From: Congregibacter litoralis KT71
GTDB taxonomy: Bacteria > Pseudomonadota > Gammaproteobacteria > Pseudomonadales > Halieaceae
Reading direction: 5' to 3'
Length of the DNA: 64,000 bases
Assembly (NCBI RefSeq): GCF_000153125.2
Contig: NZ_CM002299.1
Coordinates: 1,735,075-1,799,074, forward strand
Shown here: piece after piece, positions 9,000-17,039 of the stretch
How positions within the stretch are numbered: the stretch's first letter is position 1
Layout of the letters: each line of letters opens with the position of its first letter
Made by a program: the position numbers and the translations under genes
Notes under the pieces: generated by a model
Database searches by the model: none
What the model was told of the DNA's origin: nothing
What the model saw: the letters and a program-made list of their open reading frames with translations, nothing else

Positions 9000-10196
9000 G
9001 TGAAGTTATCGGAAGTGGGGCTCGTGCCGAGAATTATTGCGGGCGTCGTCGCCGGCGCCGCGGTGGGTATGATGTTCCCGACCCTGGCAAAAGAGCTGGG
9101 CTTACTGGGCGAGCTCTTTGTTGCGATGCTCAAGGCCGTCGCGCCACTGCTGGTCATGTTGTTGGTGATGTCGGCGATTGCCAACCGTCACGAGCGCTCC
9201 GCCGATTCCCGGCGAATTCTCGTGACGCTGGTTTTGTACTTTGTCGGCACCGTGAGTGCCGCCCTGGTGGCCCTTGCGCTATCCACGCTGTTTCCCCAGA
9301 CCCTGAGTCTTAGCGGCGCAGCGGACGGTGCGCCCCCCGCAGCCGTCGGCAGTGTGCTCCGTGATGTACTGTTCAAACTGGTGGATAATCCGGTGAATGC
9401 CCTGCTAAAAGGCAACTTCCTCGGCTGTTTGAGCTGGGCAATCCTCCTGGGACTGAGCTTTCGAAAGGCCTCGGATACCTTTCGTCAGAATCTACAGACC
9501 CTGGCAGACGGCGTGGCCGACATCGTGCGCTACGTGATCGCTCTGGCACCCATCGGAATTTTTGGCCTCGTGTGTCTCACGGTGGCCACTACTGGTGTGG
9601 AGGTGCTTGCGGACTATCTGAGTATTGCCGGCCTTCTGGTGGCGGCCATGCTAATTGTGGCCTTGTTTGTAAATCCTGTTTACGTCTGGCTTCTCACGCG
9701 GCAAAACCCTTACCCAATAGTGTTTCGCTGTCTTGAAGAATCCGGCGTGACGGCGTTTTTCACCCGCAGTTCTGCCGCCAATATCCCGGTCAATCTCGCA
9801 TTGGCAAAGCGTCTGGGTATCAGTGAAGAGCTGTACTCCGTGACCATTCCCGTGGGGGCTACGGTAAACATGGCCGGCGCTGCCATAACTATTACGACCT
9901 TGTCTGTGGCCGCGGCACATACCCTGGGTGTGGAGGTGTCTTTTGCCCAGGCTTTGCTTCTGTGCATCGTCGCGTCTCTGGCGGCCTGCGGTGCCTCGGG
10001 CGTGCCCTCGGGGAGTCTCCTGCTCATACCCTTGGCCTGTGGCTTGTTCGGGATCCCCGTAGACATCGCCATGCAGGTGGTTGCCGTGGGCTTTATTATC
10101 AGTGTCATTCAGGATTCGGCGGAGACGGCGCTCAATTCCAGCACGGATGTGGTCTATACCTATGCAGCAGAGCATGCACGGCTGGGTAAACCCTAG
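9000..10196 (+). CDS. sstT: sodium:serine/threonine symporter SstT (DAACS family)
   Basis: 398 residues, GTG start at 9000 with GAGG seven bases upstream. Eight hydrophobic helices plus two re-entrant hairpins are expected from the family. The hallmark blocks are present: FFTRSSAANIPVNLALAKRLG (HP1-type serine motif), VTIPVGATVNMAGAAITI (TM7 NMAG motif) and GASGVPSGSLLLIPLACGLFG (HP2). These match the SstT branch rather than GltP/DctA, which carry different HP1 and TM8 residues. It imports Ser/Thr with Na+ at the inner membrane, which fits a marine organism. It is convergent with btuF, with only 15 bases between stop codons. Confidence 0.92.
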   Translation: MKLSEVGLVPRIIAGVVAGAAVGMMFPTLAKELGLLGELFVAMLKAVAPLLVMLLVMSAIANRHERSADSRRILVTLVLYFVGTVSAALVALALSTLFPQTLSLSGAADGAPPAAVGSVLRDVLFKLVDNPVNALLKGNFLGCLSWAILLGLSFRKASDTFRQNLQTLADGVADIVRYVIALAPIGIFGLVCLTVATTGVEVLADYLSIAGLLVAAMLIVALFVNPVYVWLLTRQNPYPIVFRCLEESGVTAFFTRSSAANIPVNLALAKRLGISEELYSVTIPVGATVNMAGAAITITTLSVAAAHTLGVEVSFAQALLLCIVASLAACGASGVPSGSLLLIPLACGLFGIPVDIAMQVVAVGFIISVIQDSAETALNSSTDVVYTYAAEHARLGKP

Positions 10197-10211
10197 GGTT
10201 CTTCCGGTTAC

Positions 10212-11093
10212 CTAGGGCGCAAAGGGCGTGTTTTTTTGATCCCGGACCGCTTTGCAGATGGCCTCCATACCCTGCAGCAGGCGCAGCGTCGGTCGGTGGA
10301 GTAGGTCCGGGTTGACTACGATGATCCTGTCTTCGCGAAGCGCCTGGAGCTGCGGATAGCGAGTCCAATGCTGCCCCTGGGCCGGGCTTTCAACGATGAT
10401 GATCGCGGGGTCTTCCGTCAGCACCAGCTCCATGCTGACCTGAGGAGCCAGACCGGAAATCCGCCGGGTGATACTGCGACCACCGCAGCGTTCAATGACT
10501 TCGTTGAGTAAGTGCTCGCCGCCAATACTCTGCAGGGGTTGATCCCAGAGCTGCAGAAAGACACCGGGTATTTGTGTCTCCGGCCTGTCGCGGTCAGCTT
10601 TCATGTTCATCAGGGCGGTGCTCAGCTCTCGGGATGCGAGGGCGGCGTTTTCATCATGAGCGGTTAGTGTTCCCAGGGCCTGGAGACTGGCGCGAAGATC
10701 CTCCAGGGATCGGATTTCATCAACGAAGTAGGGGATTCCGAGGCGCTCGATGCCGGCCCGAAGACCCGGGGGTGTGCCCGAGCCCCAGAGAATCACAAGA
10801 TCCGGCTCTAGGGCGACGATGCCCTCGAGGCTAATGGCGCCAACGCTGCCAAGACGCAGGATGTCCTTTGCGGGCTCGGGATAATCACTGAACTGCACCG
10901 TACCCACAATAGTGTCCAGGGCGCCGACGGTGGCGAGGTTTTCGACGATGTGCGGCGCCAGGGCAACGATTCGCTTAGCCGCTGCGGGGAGGCTTATGTG
11001 GCGTCCCTCGGCATCAGTGGCATCAACGGCCCCTTGCGCTGCGTTAACGATAAGCAGCAGCAGGAGACAGCGCGTTGCGGACCTAAAACGCAT
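10212..11093 (-). CDS. btuF: cobalamin ABC transporter periplasmic binding protein
   Basis: 293 residues from ATG 11093, with a hydrophobic signal sequence (CLLLLLIVNAAQGA). Class III substrate-binding protein with the BtuF-type opening RIVALAPHIVENLATVGALDTIVG, then FSDYPEPAKDILRLGSVGAISLEGIVALEPDLVILWG. It delivers B12 from the outer-membrane receptor to BtuCD. The start overlaps the end of btuD by 11 bases and has no clear ribosome binding site, so translational coupling is likely. An in-frame start 14 codons upstream would deepen the overlap and lengthen the signal peptide, so it is less likely. It is the last gene of the B12 operon. Confidence 0.9.
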   Translation of the reverse strand: MRFRSATRCLLLLLIVNAAQGAVDATDAEGRHISLPAAAKRIVALAPHIVENLATVGALDTIVGTVQFSDYPEPAKDILRLGSVGAISLEGIVALEPDLVILWGSGTPPGLRAGIERLGIPYFVDEIRSLEDLRASLQALGTLTAHDENAALASRELSTALMNMKADRDRPETQIPGVFLQLWDQPLQSIGGEHLLNEVIERCGGRSITRRISGLAPQVSMELVLTEDPAIIIVESPAQGQHWTRYPQLQALREDRIIVVNPDLLHRPTLRLLQGMEAICKAVRDQKNTPFAP

Positions 11094-11895
11094 GATGCGC
11101 GGGGTCGGGATACACAAGGGGTAGATCGCCATCATCTCGGGGCTGTACTTTCATCGGAAATCCAAAAAGCTCGCTGAGAGTGGTTTCCCTCAGTTGCTCC
11201 GCGGTGGCTGCAAGGGACTGCATCCTGCCTTTTTTCAGAAACAAAAGCCGGTCCGCGCAGCGGCTTAGGAGGTTGATGTCGTGCATGACCACAAGCACAG
11301 CACACCCACGGTGTCTCAGGGATTTTAGCGTGTGTACAAGCTGCTCCTGATGCCGGATATCGAGGGACGCGGTGGGTTCATCCAACACCAGCACCTGGCC
11401 CCGGAGGTCCTCATCAGGCTGTTTGCGCAGGAGTTGAGCCAGTACCCTCGCGTATTGCGTGCGTTGCTGTTCGCCGCCGCTGAGGGATTGATAGGAGCGT
11501 CCGGCCAGGTGACGAAGCTCGCAGGTATCAAGGAGGTTTTCAACGATCGCCTTGCCGGCATTCTCGCCATCGCCGTGAGGCGAGCGACCGAGGGCAACAA
11601 CCTGCTGAACGGTAAAATCAAACTGCAGGTGCATGTGCTGAGGCAGAACCGCCATGCGTCGGGCGCGATCTCTTGGTCTGACCGTTGCCAGATCCTCGCC
11701 AGCCAGCCATATCCTGCCCTCACTGGGTGATTGCTCCCTGCAGGCGAGACGCAGAAGACTGCTTTTACCTGCGCCATTGCTGCCCGCTATGCCGACGATT
11801 TCGCCGCAGGACAGGGCAAAACTGATGTCGGCGACGACGCTTACATTGCCGTAGCGCAGCGTGGCCTCGCGCATTTCCAAAGCGGTCTCGTTCAC
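11083..11895 (-). CDS. btuD: ABC transporter ATPase of the cobalamin importer (HmuV-like subtype)
   Basis: 270 residues. Walker A is GSNGAGKSS, Q-loop LPQHMHLQFDFTV, signature SLSGGEQQR, Walker B VLVLDEPTAS with D-loop SLDIRHQ, and H-loop VVMHDINLL. The sequence style (AVLPQHMHL.F.FTV..VVALGRSPHG) is closest to the haem-import ATPase HmuV. However, the riboswitch, btuB, cobO and the BtuF-like binding protein in the same operon point to cobalamin. It overlaps btuC by 4 bases (ATGA type) and btuF by 11. It energises the inner-membrane permease. The molecular role is certain; the substrate is assigned by context. Confidence 0.9.
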   Translation of the reverse strand: MNETALEMREATLRYGNVSVVADISFALSCGEIVGIAGSNGAGKSSLLRLACREQSPSEGRIWLAGEDLATVRPRDRARRMAVLPQHMHLQFDFTVQQVVALGRSPHGDGENAGKAIVENLLDTCELRHLAGRSYQSLSGGEQQRTQYARVLAQLLRKQPDEDLRGQVLVLDEPTASLDIRHQEQLVHTLKSLRHRGCAVLVVMHDINLLSRCADRLLFLKKGRMQSLAATAEQLRETTLSELFGFPMKVQPRDDGDLPLVYPDPAHHAF

Positions 11896-12902
11896 GTCAT
11901 CACCATACGCGCCTGATAGTGACGCAGGAGCACCAGGAAGTAGGGCACGCCGAGGAGGGCAGTGACGATGCCCAGGGGAATCTCTCCGGGCGCCAGAAGG
12001 GTTCGTGACAGGAGATCAGCGAGGACCAGAATCAGCGCCCCCAGAAGCGTGCATCGTGGCAACAGGGACCGGTGTTCCGGGCCACTGTAGAGTCGGACCA
12101 TATGGGGAACGACCAGTCCCACAAAGGCGATGGCACCGGCCAGGGCGACGGTAACGCCCATGCCGCCTGCAATGATTGCCGTCAGTAAAGCTTTGCTCCG
12201 CTGGGTATCGTAGCCCAGGTGGCCGGCCTCGGCTTCGCCCAGGGAGAGCGCATTCAATAACTGGCGCAGGGGTAAGGACAGCGTAATCACCAGAGCCAAA
12301 GTCCCAAGGGCGAGAGCAAGACTCTGATAGTCCGCTCCCGCAAGAGATCCAAGACGCCACAGTGCCACCTGCCGCAGGGTGCTGCTGTCCACGGTCATTT
12401 CCAGAATGCTGACCAGAGCCCCGGCGAGGGCGGTGATGGCAACTCCGGCAAGAAGCAGCGTTGACACGGAGGTGCCCTCGGCGCTGCGGGCGATGCGATA
12501 AACCAGGCCTGTGGCAATGAGTCCTCCGACGAAGGCACCGAAGGACAGAATCAAACTGCCGCCGGCGCCGGCGCCAATACCCAGGGCAAGCACGATGGCA
12601 CCGCCCAGCGACGCGCCTCCCGTAACACCGATAAGGGAGGGGTCAGCCAGGGGGTTGCGAAACATGCCTTGGGAGAGCGCACCTGTGAGCGCCAGGAGGC
12701 CGCCGATGGCAGCGGCGAGAAGCACCCGCGGCAGGCGAAGCTGCAGCAGCAGCGTTTCATGGAGAGGGTCGCCGCGCCCGCCAAGTACAGCGATCACCTC
12801 TCCTGCACTTAGGGGAACCGCCCCGAAGGAGACCGCAAGAGTCATTGCTGCGATGAGCAGCAAAGCTAATGACCAGGGTGTTCCCAGGGTGCTCGAGGGC
12901 AC
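11892..12902 (-). CDS. btuC: FecCD-family ABC permease of the cobalamin importer
   Basis: 336 residues, about ten membrane helices. Family blocks are LRLPRVLLAAAIGGLLALTGALSQGMFRNPLADPSLIGVTGGASLG and the ATPase-coupling/C-terminal blocks GAIAFVGLVVPHMVRL and GEIPLGIVTALLGVPYFLVLL. It forms the homodimeric B12 channel with BtuD at the inner membrane. The start codon is GTG at 12902, only three bases after the cobO stop, and the 3' end overlaps btuD by four bases, so the genes are coupled. Haem or siderophore permeases share the family, and context decides the substrate. Confidence 0.9.
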   Translation of the reverse strand: MPSSTLGTPWSLALLLIAAMTLAVSFGAVPLSAGEVIAVLGGRGDPLHETLLLQLRLPRVLLAAAIGGLLALTGALSQGMFRNPLADPSLIGVTGGASLGGAIVLALGIGAGAGGSLILSFGAFVGGLIATGLVYRIARSAEGTSVSTLLLAGVAITALAGALVSILEMTVDSSTLRQVALWRLGSLAGADYQSLALALGTLALVITLSLPLRQLLNALSLGEAEAGHLGYDTQRSKALLTAIIAGGMGVTVALAGAIAFVGLVVPHMVRLYSGPEHRSLLPRCTLLGALILVLADLLSRTLLAPGEIPLGIVTALLGVPYFLVLLRHYQARMVMT

Positions 12903-12905
12903 GGC

Positions 12906-13517
12906 TTAGTAATCGACGCCGCGACGGGCTTTTATACCGGCGTTGTAAGCGTGCTTGATCTCCTTTACTTCCGAGACGGTATCCATGATGTCCCGGAGGC
13001 CCTTGCCGCCGCCCCGACCCGTTACGACGACGCTTTGTTCCTCGGGCCTGTTCTGAATAGCGTCGAGAATCTCCTGTTCATCGAGGTAGTCAAAGGACAG
13101 CATATAGGTGAGCTCGTCCAGCACAACGAGGTCAAGGCCGGGATCTGCGAGCATGGCCTTGGCCTGCTCCCAGGTGCTGCGGGCTGCGGCGATGTCAGCA
13201 GATCTGTCCTGGGTATCCCAGGTAAAACCCGTGCCCATCTGATAGAAGGCGACCTCCGGGCAGCGATCCCGGACGTAAATCTCCTCGCCGGAGAGCTGTT
13301 GGCCTTTGATGAACTGCACAACGCCGACCTTGTGTCCGTAGCCCAGGGCGCGGAGGACCATGCCAAAGGCGGAGCTGGTTTTCCCCTTGCCGTTACCCGT
13401 CAGAAGAATGCCGACACCACGCTCCGTATCTGCGGCGGCAATGGAGGCATCCACGGACTTCTTCTGCTTTTCCATGGCGGCTTTGTGTTTGGCGCCTTTT
13501 TTTTCATCAGAACTCAT
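12906..13517 (-). CDS. cobO: corrinoid adenosyltransferase (CobA/CobO/BtuR type)
   Basis: 203 residues from ATG 13517. Transfers the adenosyl group of ATP to cob(I)alamin to make coenzyme B12. The N-terminal part is Lys-rich (EKKGAKHKAAMEKQKKS). The P-loop is GNGKGKTSSAFGMVLRALG, with downstream VGVVQFIKG, the aromatic QMGTGFTWDTQDR and VVLDELTYML, then VVVTGRGG. It is cytoplasmic. The gene overlaps the end of btuB by 11 bases and ends three bases before btuC, so it is an integral member of the B12 uptake operon and would adenosylate imported corrinoids. A longer in-frame start at 13631 lies wholly inside btuB and is rejected. Confidence 0.94.
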   Translation of the reverse strand: MSSDEKKGAKHKAAMEKQKKSVDASIAAADTERGVGILLTGNGKGKTSSAFGMVLRALGYGHKVGVVQFIKGQQLSGEEIYVRDRCPEVAFYQMGTGFTWDTQDRSADIAAARSTWEQAKAMLADPGLDLVVLDELTYMLSFDYLDEQEILDAIQNRPEEQSVVVTGRGGGKGLRDIMDTVSEVKEIKHAYNAGIKARRGVDY

Positions 13518-15405
13518 AGCGCACTCCTGCGTAGGCCGCCTGACCCGCGGTGTTGTAGGTGGGTGTTTCCCGGTAGTCCTCATCGAGGGCGTTTTCGAGA
13601 CGGGCGTAGAGCGTAAGACCCCCATAGACATTGATGCTGGCGTTTACATCCATGAGCACATAGTCATCGAGGGGATTACCCAGGGTGTCTACAGCGTCTG
13701 CAGAACTGCGAAGATTGATACCAAGGCGCAGGTCGGACTGAGGATGGAGATAGGCAAGGCCCAGATTCGCCAGATGCTCCGGTCGGAACGCCCGCTGCAC
13801 GCCCATCGCTGACGTGGTTTCGTTCCAGGTGTAGTTACCGGAAAGGCGTAATCCGAGGGGCAGGGGGAGCTCCGCGATGAGTTCTACGCCTCGGGAGTCT
13901 GAAATCCCCGCATCCTGGATGTAGCCGGAGAAGGCGAGAACGTCAAAGGTGATGAGGTCGTCGATTTCCTGATCAAACCAGGTTAGCTCCAGGTAAGTAC
14001 CATTCTCTGAGGCCCAGGCGGCGCCAAGGTCATAGCCCTCGCTGGTCTCTTCTACCAGCCGGGTGTCCGACGCAGGTGGCGCCGCAAAGGGACCGCTGTT
14101 GTAGCTGATCTCATAGAGGCTCGGGGCGCGAAAGCCCGTGCCGTAGGCACCCTTGAGTTTGAGTTCTCCCCCGGCTACCGCGGTGGTCCAGGCGCCGCTC
14201 AGGCGATAACTCAGGTAGTCGCCAAAGTCGTCGTTGTCATCGTGGCGCAGCCCTGCGGTTACCGTGAACTGCTCGTAGAAGCGGCCCTGGTATTCACCGT
14301 AGATGCCCGTTTGCCGTCGCGAGCGATCGAAGCTGCCGTCATCAATGGATTCCTCTTCCCGGTCGACACCGTAGACAAACGACAAGCTGTCTCCATCGCG
14401 CCACTGGCCCAGATAACTCAGGCGTTCAATCGACCCCTCGGCGCGAAAGAACGCCGCGCCCTCGGCAAAGAAACGCCGGTCATTGCTGTTGCTGCTGTAG
14501 GCAAGCTCATGGGAGAACTGCGCCTGCTCCAGCGCCGCTGAGAGGCGCCAGCTTTCCTGTTCGAAGCTATCCTCACAATCATTGCTGGGAAGAAACGCAC
14601 TGTTAAAACAGCCATCGTAGGCATTATTGCCGTCAACCCGACGGGCGACGGCCTCCAGTCGCAGCTTGTCGCTGACATTCCACCCGGCTCGGGCGTGGAG
14701 TGTCTGATTGTCGTAACCGTCGTCGTCTACCAGGTCCGTGTCGGTGTTGCGTGCGTTGAAGCCATCGGTGGAAAAGTCGGCGCCGCTGAGGAGGAAGTCA
14801 AGGTTCTCAAACGTCCCTCCGATGCGACCGCTCATTTGCTGGGTGTCGTAGCGACCCTGCTCCACGGCCACGCCGCCCCCGAGACCTTCGTCAGGTGTCG
14901 CGGTGCGTATATTGATCACGCCTCCGGCATCCGCACCGTAGGTGAGACCCTGGGGACCCCGGAGTATCTCCACGCGGGAAATACCTGCGGTAAGTAGCTG
15001 CTCAAGGCGGGGACTGACCTGGGGACTGGAGCTGTCGCTGATATCGATGCCATCGACGATCACCAGGGTTCTATAACCTTCCTCGCCGCGAATACGCAGG
15101 CTTGTAGCCTTGCCCACGCCACCGGTGTTGCTTGCGGCAACGGACGGCTGGGTGCGAAGGAGTTCCGGGAGGCTGAGAAAACCCCGCTGCACAATCTCCT
15201 CCTGAGACAGGACGGTGACCGAAGTCCCCACTTCCCTTAAGGGGGTGGGTACGCGAGAGGAGCTGATTACCACCTCTTCGAGAAGGTTCTGCGCGATCAG
15301 CTGTTGGCTGATCGCAAGAAGAGCGCAGGCCAGAAGTGGTTTTGCCCGAGAACAAAACGGGGGTCTTAGCGCTGTTTTTGCTGCTGTGACGTTACTGCAA
15401 AGCAT
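13507..15405 (-). CDS. btuB: TonB-dependent vitamin B12 receptor
   Basis: 632 residues from ATG 15405, with GAGGA seven bases upstream. N-terminal signal peptide (LLACALLAISQQLIAQ), TonB-box-like region EEVVISSSRVPTPLREVG, plug domain with RIRGEEGYRTLVIVDGIDI and VEILRGPQGLTYGADAGGVINI, then a beta-barrel ending in the C-terminal aromatic YEF. The length is typical for BtuB (about 600). It imports cobalamin across the outer membrane. It is preceded by a promoter, a cobalamin riboswitch and a hairpin that would occlude its ribosome binding site, and is followed without gap by cobO-btuCDF. The frame is open upstream to 15528, but that runs into the riboswitch leader. Confidence 0.93.
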   Translation of the reverse strand: MLCSNVTAAKTALRPPFCSRAKPLLACALLAISQQLIAQNLLEEVVISSSRVPTPLREVGTSVTVLSQEEIVQRGFLSLPELLRTQPSVAASNTGGVGKATSLRIRGEEGYRTLVIVDGIDISDSSSPQVSPRLEQLLTAGISRVEILRGPQGLTYGADAGGVINIRTATPDEGLGGGVAVEQGRYDTQQMSGRIGGTFENLDFLLSGADFSTDGFNARNTDTDLVDDDGYDNQTLHARAGWNVSDKLRLEAVARRVDGNNAYDGCFNSAFLPSNDCEDSFEQESWRLSAALEQAQFSHELAYSSNSNDRRFFAEGAAFFRAEGSIERLSYLGQWRDGDSLSFVYGVDREEESIDDGSFDRSRRQTGIYGEYQGRFYEQFTVTAGLRHDDNDDFGDYLSYRLSGAWTTAVAGGELKLKGAYGTGFRAPSLYEISYNSGPFAAPPASDTRLVEETSEGYDLGAAWASENGTYLELTWFDQEIDDLITFDVLAFSGYIQDAGISDSRGVELIAELPLPLGLRLSGNYTWNETTSAMGVQRAFRPEHLANLGLAYLHPQSDLRLGINLRSSADAVDTLGNPLDDYVLMDVNASINVYGGLTLYARLENALDEDYRETPTYNTAGQAAYAGVRYEF

Positions 15406-15413
15406 GTGTGTGT

Positions 15414-15439
15414 CCTCAATTGCCATAGGGCGATTGAGG
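15414..15439 (-). promoter_or_regulatory. ribosome-binding-site-sequestering hairpin of btuB
   Basis: On the minus strand CCTCAAT (15439-15433) and ATTGAGG (15420-15414) form a perfect 7-bp stem with a 12-base loop. The 3' arm contains the GAGG that serves the btuB ATG at 15405. Lying downstream of the riboswitch and without a T run, this is a natural expression platform for translational control: ligand binding would favour the closed, unreadable form. Confidence 0.65.
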
Positions 15440-15539
15440 GAGGGGATCAAGGAAACGAAACACTGCCTCCGCGGATAGGCTCCGCAAGAACTGCATTTAG
15501 CGACCTTTAATGAAGCCCTCCGCTCCATCGGTGCTGTTG

Positions 15540-15665
15540 CCAGGGCAGGTATCGGGCTCGTAGTGTTTTCACACTACCTACCGTTGCGGGGGCAGCGCAG
15601 GCATGCACGCATCGAGGAGAAAACTCGACAGGTGTTGCACCTGCTTCCCTTTTAACCTGTCCAGA
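15540..15665 (-). ncRNA. cobalamin riboswitch
   Basis: Read on the minus strand the leader contains, in order: ACAGGTTAAAAGGGAA, GCAGGTGCAACACCTG, the core GCTGCCCCCGCAACGGTA, a perfect 7-bp GAAA-loop hairpin (GTAGTGT / ACACTAC) and the closing GAGCCCGATACCTGCC. These match the conserved order of the cobalamin (B12-box) riboswitch family. The terminal ACCTGCC pairs with the initial GGACAGGT region. The peripheral arms look short, suggesting a compact variant. It lies in the leader of btuB-cobO-btuCDF, so it would repress B12 uptake when intracellular cobalamin is sufficient. Confidence 0.9.
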
Positions 15666-15702
15666 CACTTTCGCGTATCGACAGGCACCCAAGGCGACGG
15701 GG

Positions 15703-15731
15703 AGAGTAGGCCGCTGTCCGGATATTGTCAA
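15703..15731 (-). promoter_or_regulatory. promoter of the B12 uptake operon
   Basis: On the minus strand a consensus -35 TTGACA (15731-15726) is followed after 17 bases by TACTCT (15708-15703). Initiation near 15696 would place the whole riboswitch in a leader of about 290 bases. A 7-bp inverted repeat, TGACCGC (15736-15742) and GCGGTCA (15756-15762), lies immediately upstream of the -35. Confidence 0.65.
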
Positions 15732-15825
15732 ACATTGACCGCTGGGGAGGCCACTGCGGTCAGAAAGGTCTTCCTCGGGTTCGTCAAGACTGGGAGGCTT
15801 CCCGTGCAACAGGTATCGTTGCCCT

Positions 15826-16359
15826 ATGAATACGAGTGAGCACACAGCTGTTATTGATGAGACGACCCTCGCCGAGGTGGAGGCCCGCCTGGGTCGCAGG
15901 CCCCGGGGTTTGCGGGAGGTCACGGTGGTGGACAGCGCGGGTCAGCCTGCAGTGATCCGCGTGGCTTCCCTGGTCAATGGCAAGCCCTTTCCGACCCTGT
16001 TCTGGTTGATCGATCCGGCGCTGAATCTGCGCATTGATCGGGAGGAGGCCACGGGGCGCATTGCGGCATTTCAAACGCTGATCGATGCGCAGCCCGCGCT
16101 TCAGCACGCCATGGCGGACGATCACCGGCGGCATATTCAGCTGCGGGAGTCCTATCTGCAACGTGAAGAAAGAGAGCTTCTTGAGCGTCAGGGGCAATGG
16201 AGCGCCCTGGCGGAGCGCGGCATCGGAGGTATTGCAGACTTCAGCCGTATTCGTTGCCTGCATACCTGGTATGCGGCGCATCTGGTGGAGCCCAATACCG
16301 TGGGACAGATGCTGGATAGCTACTGGGCAGAGACAGCGCAGAGCCCCTCTATGCCTTGA
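15826..16359 (+). CDS. DUF501-family protein
   Basis: 177 residues, cytoplasmic, no signal or membrane segment. It matches the DUF501 pattern: LGRRPRGLREV near the N-terminus, VIRVASLVNGKPFPTLFWLIDPALN in the middle and the C-terminal RIRCLHTWYAAHLVEPNTVGQ with its conserved Cys-Leu-His. The family's activity is unknown to me. In many Proteobacteria it lies beside ppx/gppA-type genes; here ppx is 36 kb away. It is transcribed divergently from the B12 operon and shares a short upstream region with it. Confidence 0.82.
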   Translation: MNTSEHTAVIDETTLAEVEARLGRRPRGLREVTVVDSAGQPAVIRVASLVNGKPFPTLFWLIDPALNLRIDREEATGRIAAFQTLIDAQPALQHAMADDHRRHIQLRESYLQREERELLERQGQWSALAERGIGGIADFSRIRCLHTWYAAHLVEPNTVGQMLDSYWAETAQSPSMP

Positions 16360-16420
16360 AGGCCTTTTTAAATGCGCGCGGTGAAAAGAACCGTGCGGGC
16401 GGTCTCCGCGTACTCTGAGC

Positions 16421-17014
16421 ATGAATCGAAACCCGTACAAAAATCCCAATCCTCAAGGCAAGGGTCTTGTCCCGGTGATGGCCCACTGGCAGGAGACCCG
16501 TCCGGCCACGGTAAGGGCCAAGGCGCCGGCGGAGTTGCTGTTTGATTGGTTTGCCTCCGTGCTGGTGCTGTCGGCAAAGTTTCAGTTCAAACCCGCCATG
16601 GGCCAGCTGTATTTTCTCTACGCCAAGGGCGGAGAGTGGCAACTCTCTCTTGTGGGCCCCGATGAGTGGGGCGATCGTGACATGGGTGATTGCCTTGGCA
16701 CCTGCGAGCTCGCCGGGGATATGACCTGGTCCATCACGCCCGACGAGGGCATCGGAGACAACGAGCGTTTGCAGAACGCCCTGGGCTCCCTGGTTGATGC
16801 TTTTATGAGCAGTCTGGAGAGTGACGAAGCCCTGGACGCGCATTTACCGGGATATCGACGGGAGCTGCCCTACTATCAGCGCATGCTTGCCACGGGCCTG
16901 GGGGCGTCCCTGCGCCAGTCGGCGACCGCAGCGAACTCCCTGCAGTCACCGCTGAAACTCATGCTGGAAGAGGCGGGCGCAGGATTTACCCGGCGACTCC
17001 TGCACTCCGACTAG
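16421..17014 (+). CDS. uncharacterised protein, possibly DUF2452
   Basis: 197 residues, soluble, no export signal. The N-terminus NRNPYKNPNPQGKGLVPVM and the block YFLYAKGGEWQLSLVGPDEWG are distinctive and recall a conserved gammaproteobacterial family that I think is DUF2452, though I could not check. The C-terminal half is helical. It lies 61 bases after the DUF501 gene on the same strand, so the two may be co-transcribed. No catalytic motif is visible. Confidence 0.7.
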   Translation: MNRNPYKNPNPQGKGLVPVMAHWQETRPATVRAKAPAELLFDWFASVLVLSAKFQFKPAMGQLYFLYAKGGEWQLSLVGPDEWGDRDMGDCLGTCELAGDMTWSITPDEGIGDNERLQNALGSLVDAFMSSLESDEALDAHLPGYRRELPYYQRMLATGLGASLRQSATAANSLQSPLKLMLEEAGAGFTRRLLHSD

Positions 17015-17039
17015 AAATCTCCGTCACTGCAACGCGCTC

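Noticed and set aside
10189..10200. Perfect 12-bp palindrome AACCCTAGGGTT over the sstT stop codon
   Set aside because: The palindrome has no loop and no T run, so it cannot form a useful terminator. It may be chance in a short convergent gap.
11083..11895. Calling the ABC system a haem importer from the HmuV-like ATPase
   Set aside because: The riboswitch, btuB, cobO and the BtuF-like protein in the same overlapping operon favour cobalamin.
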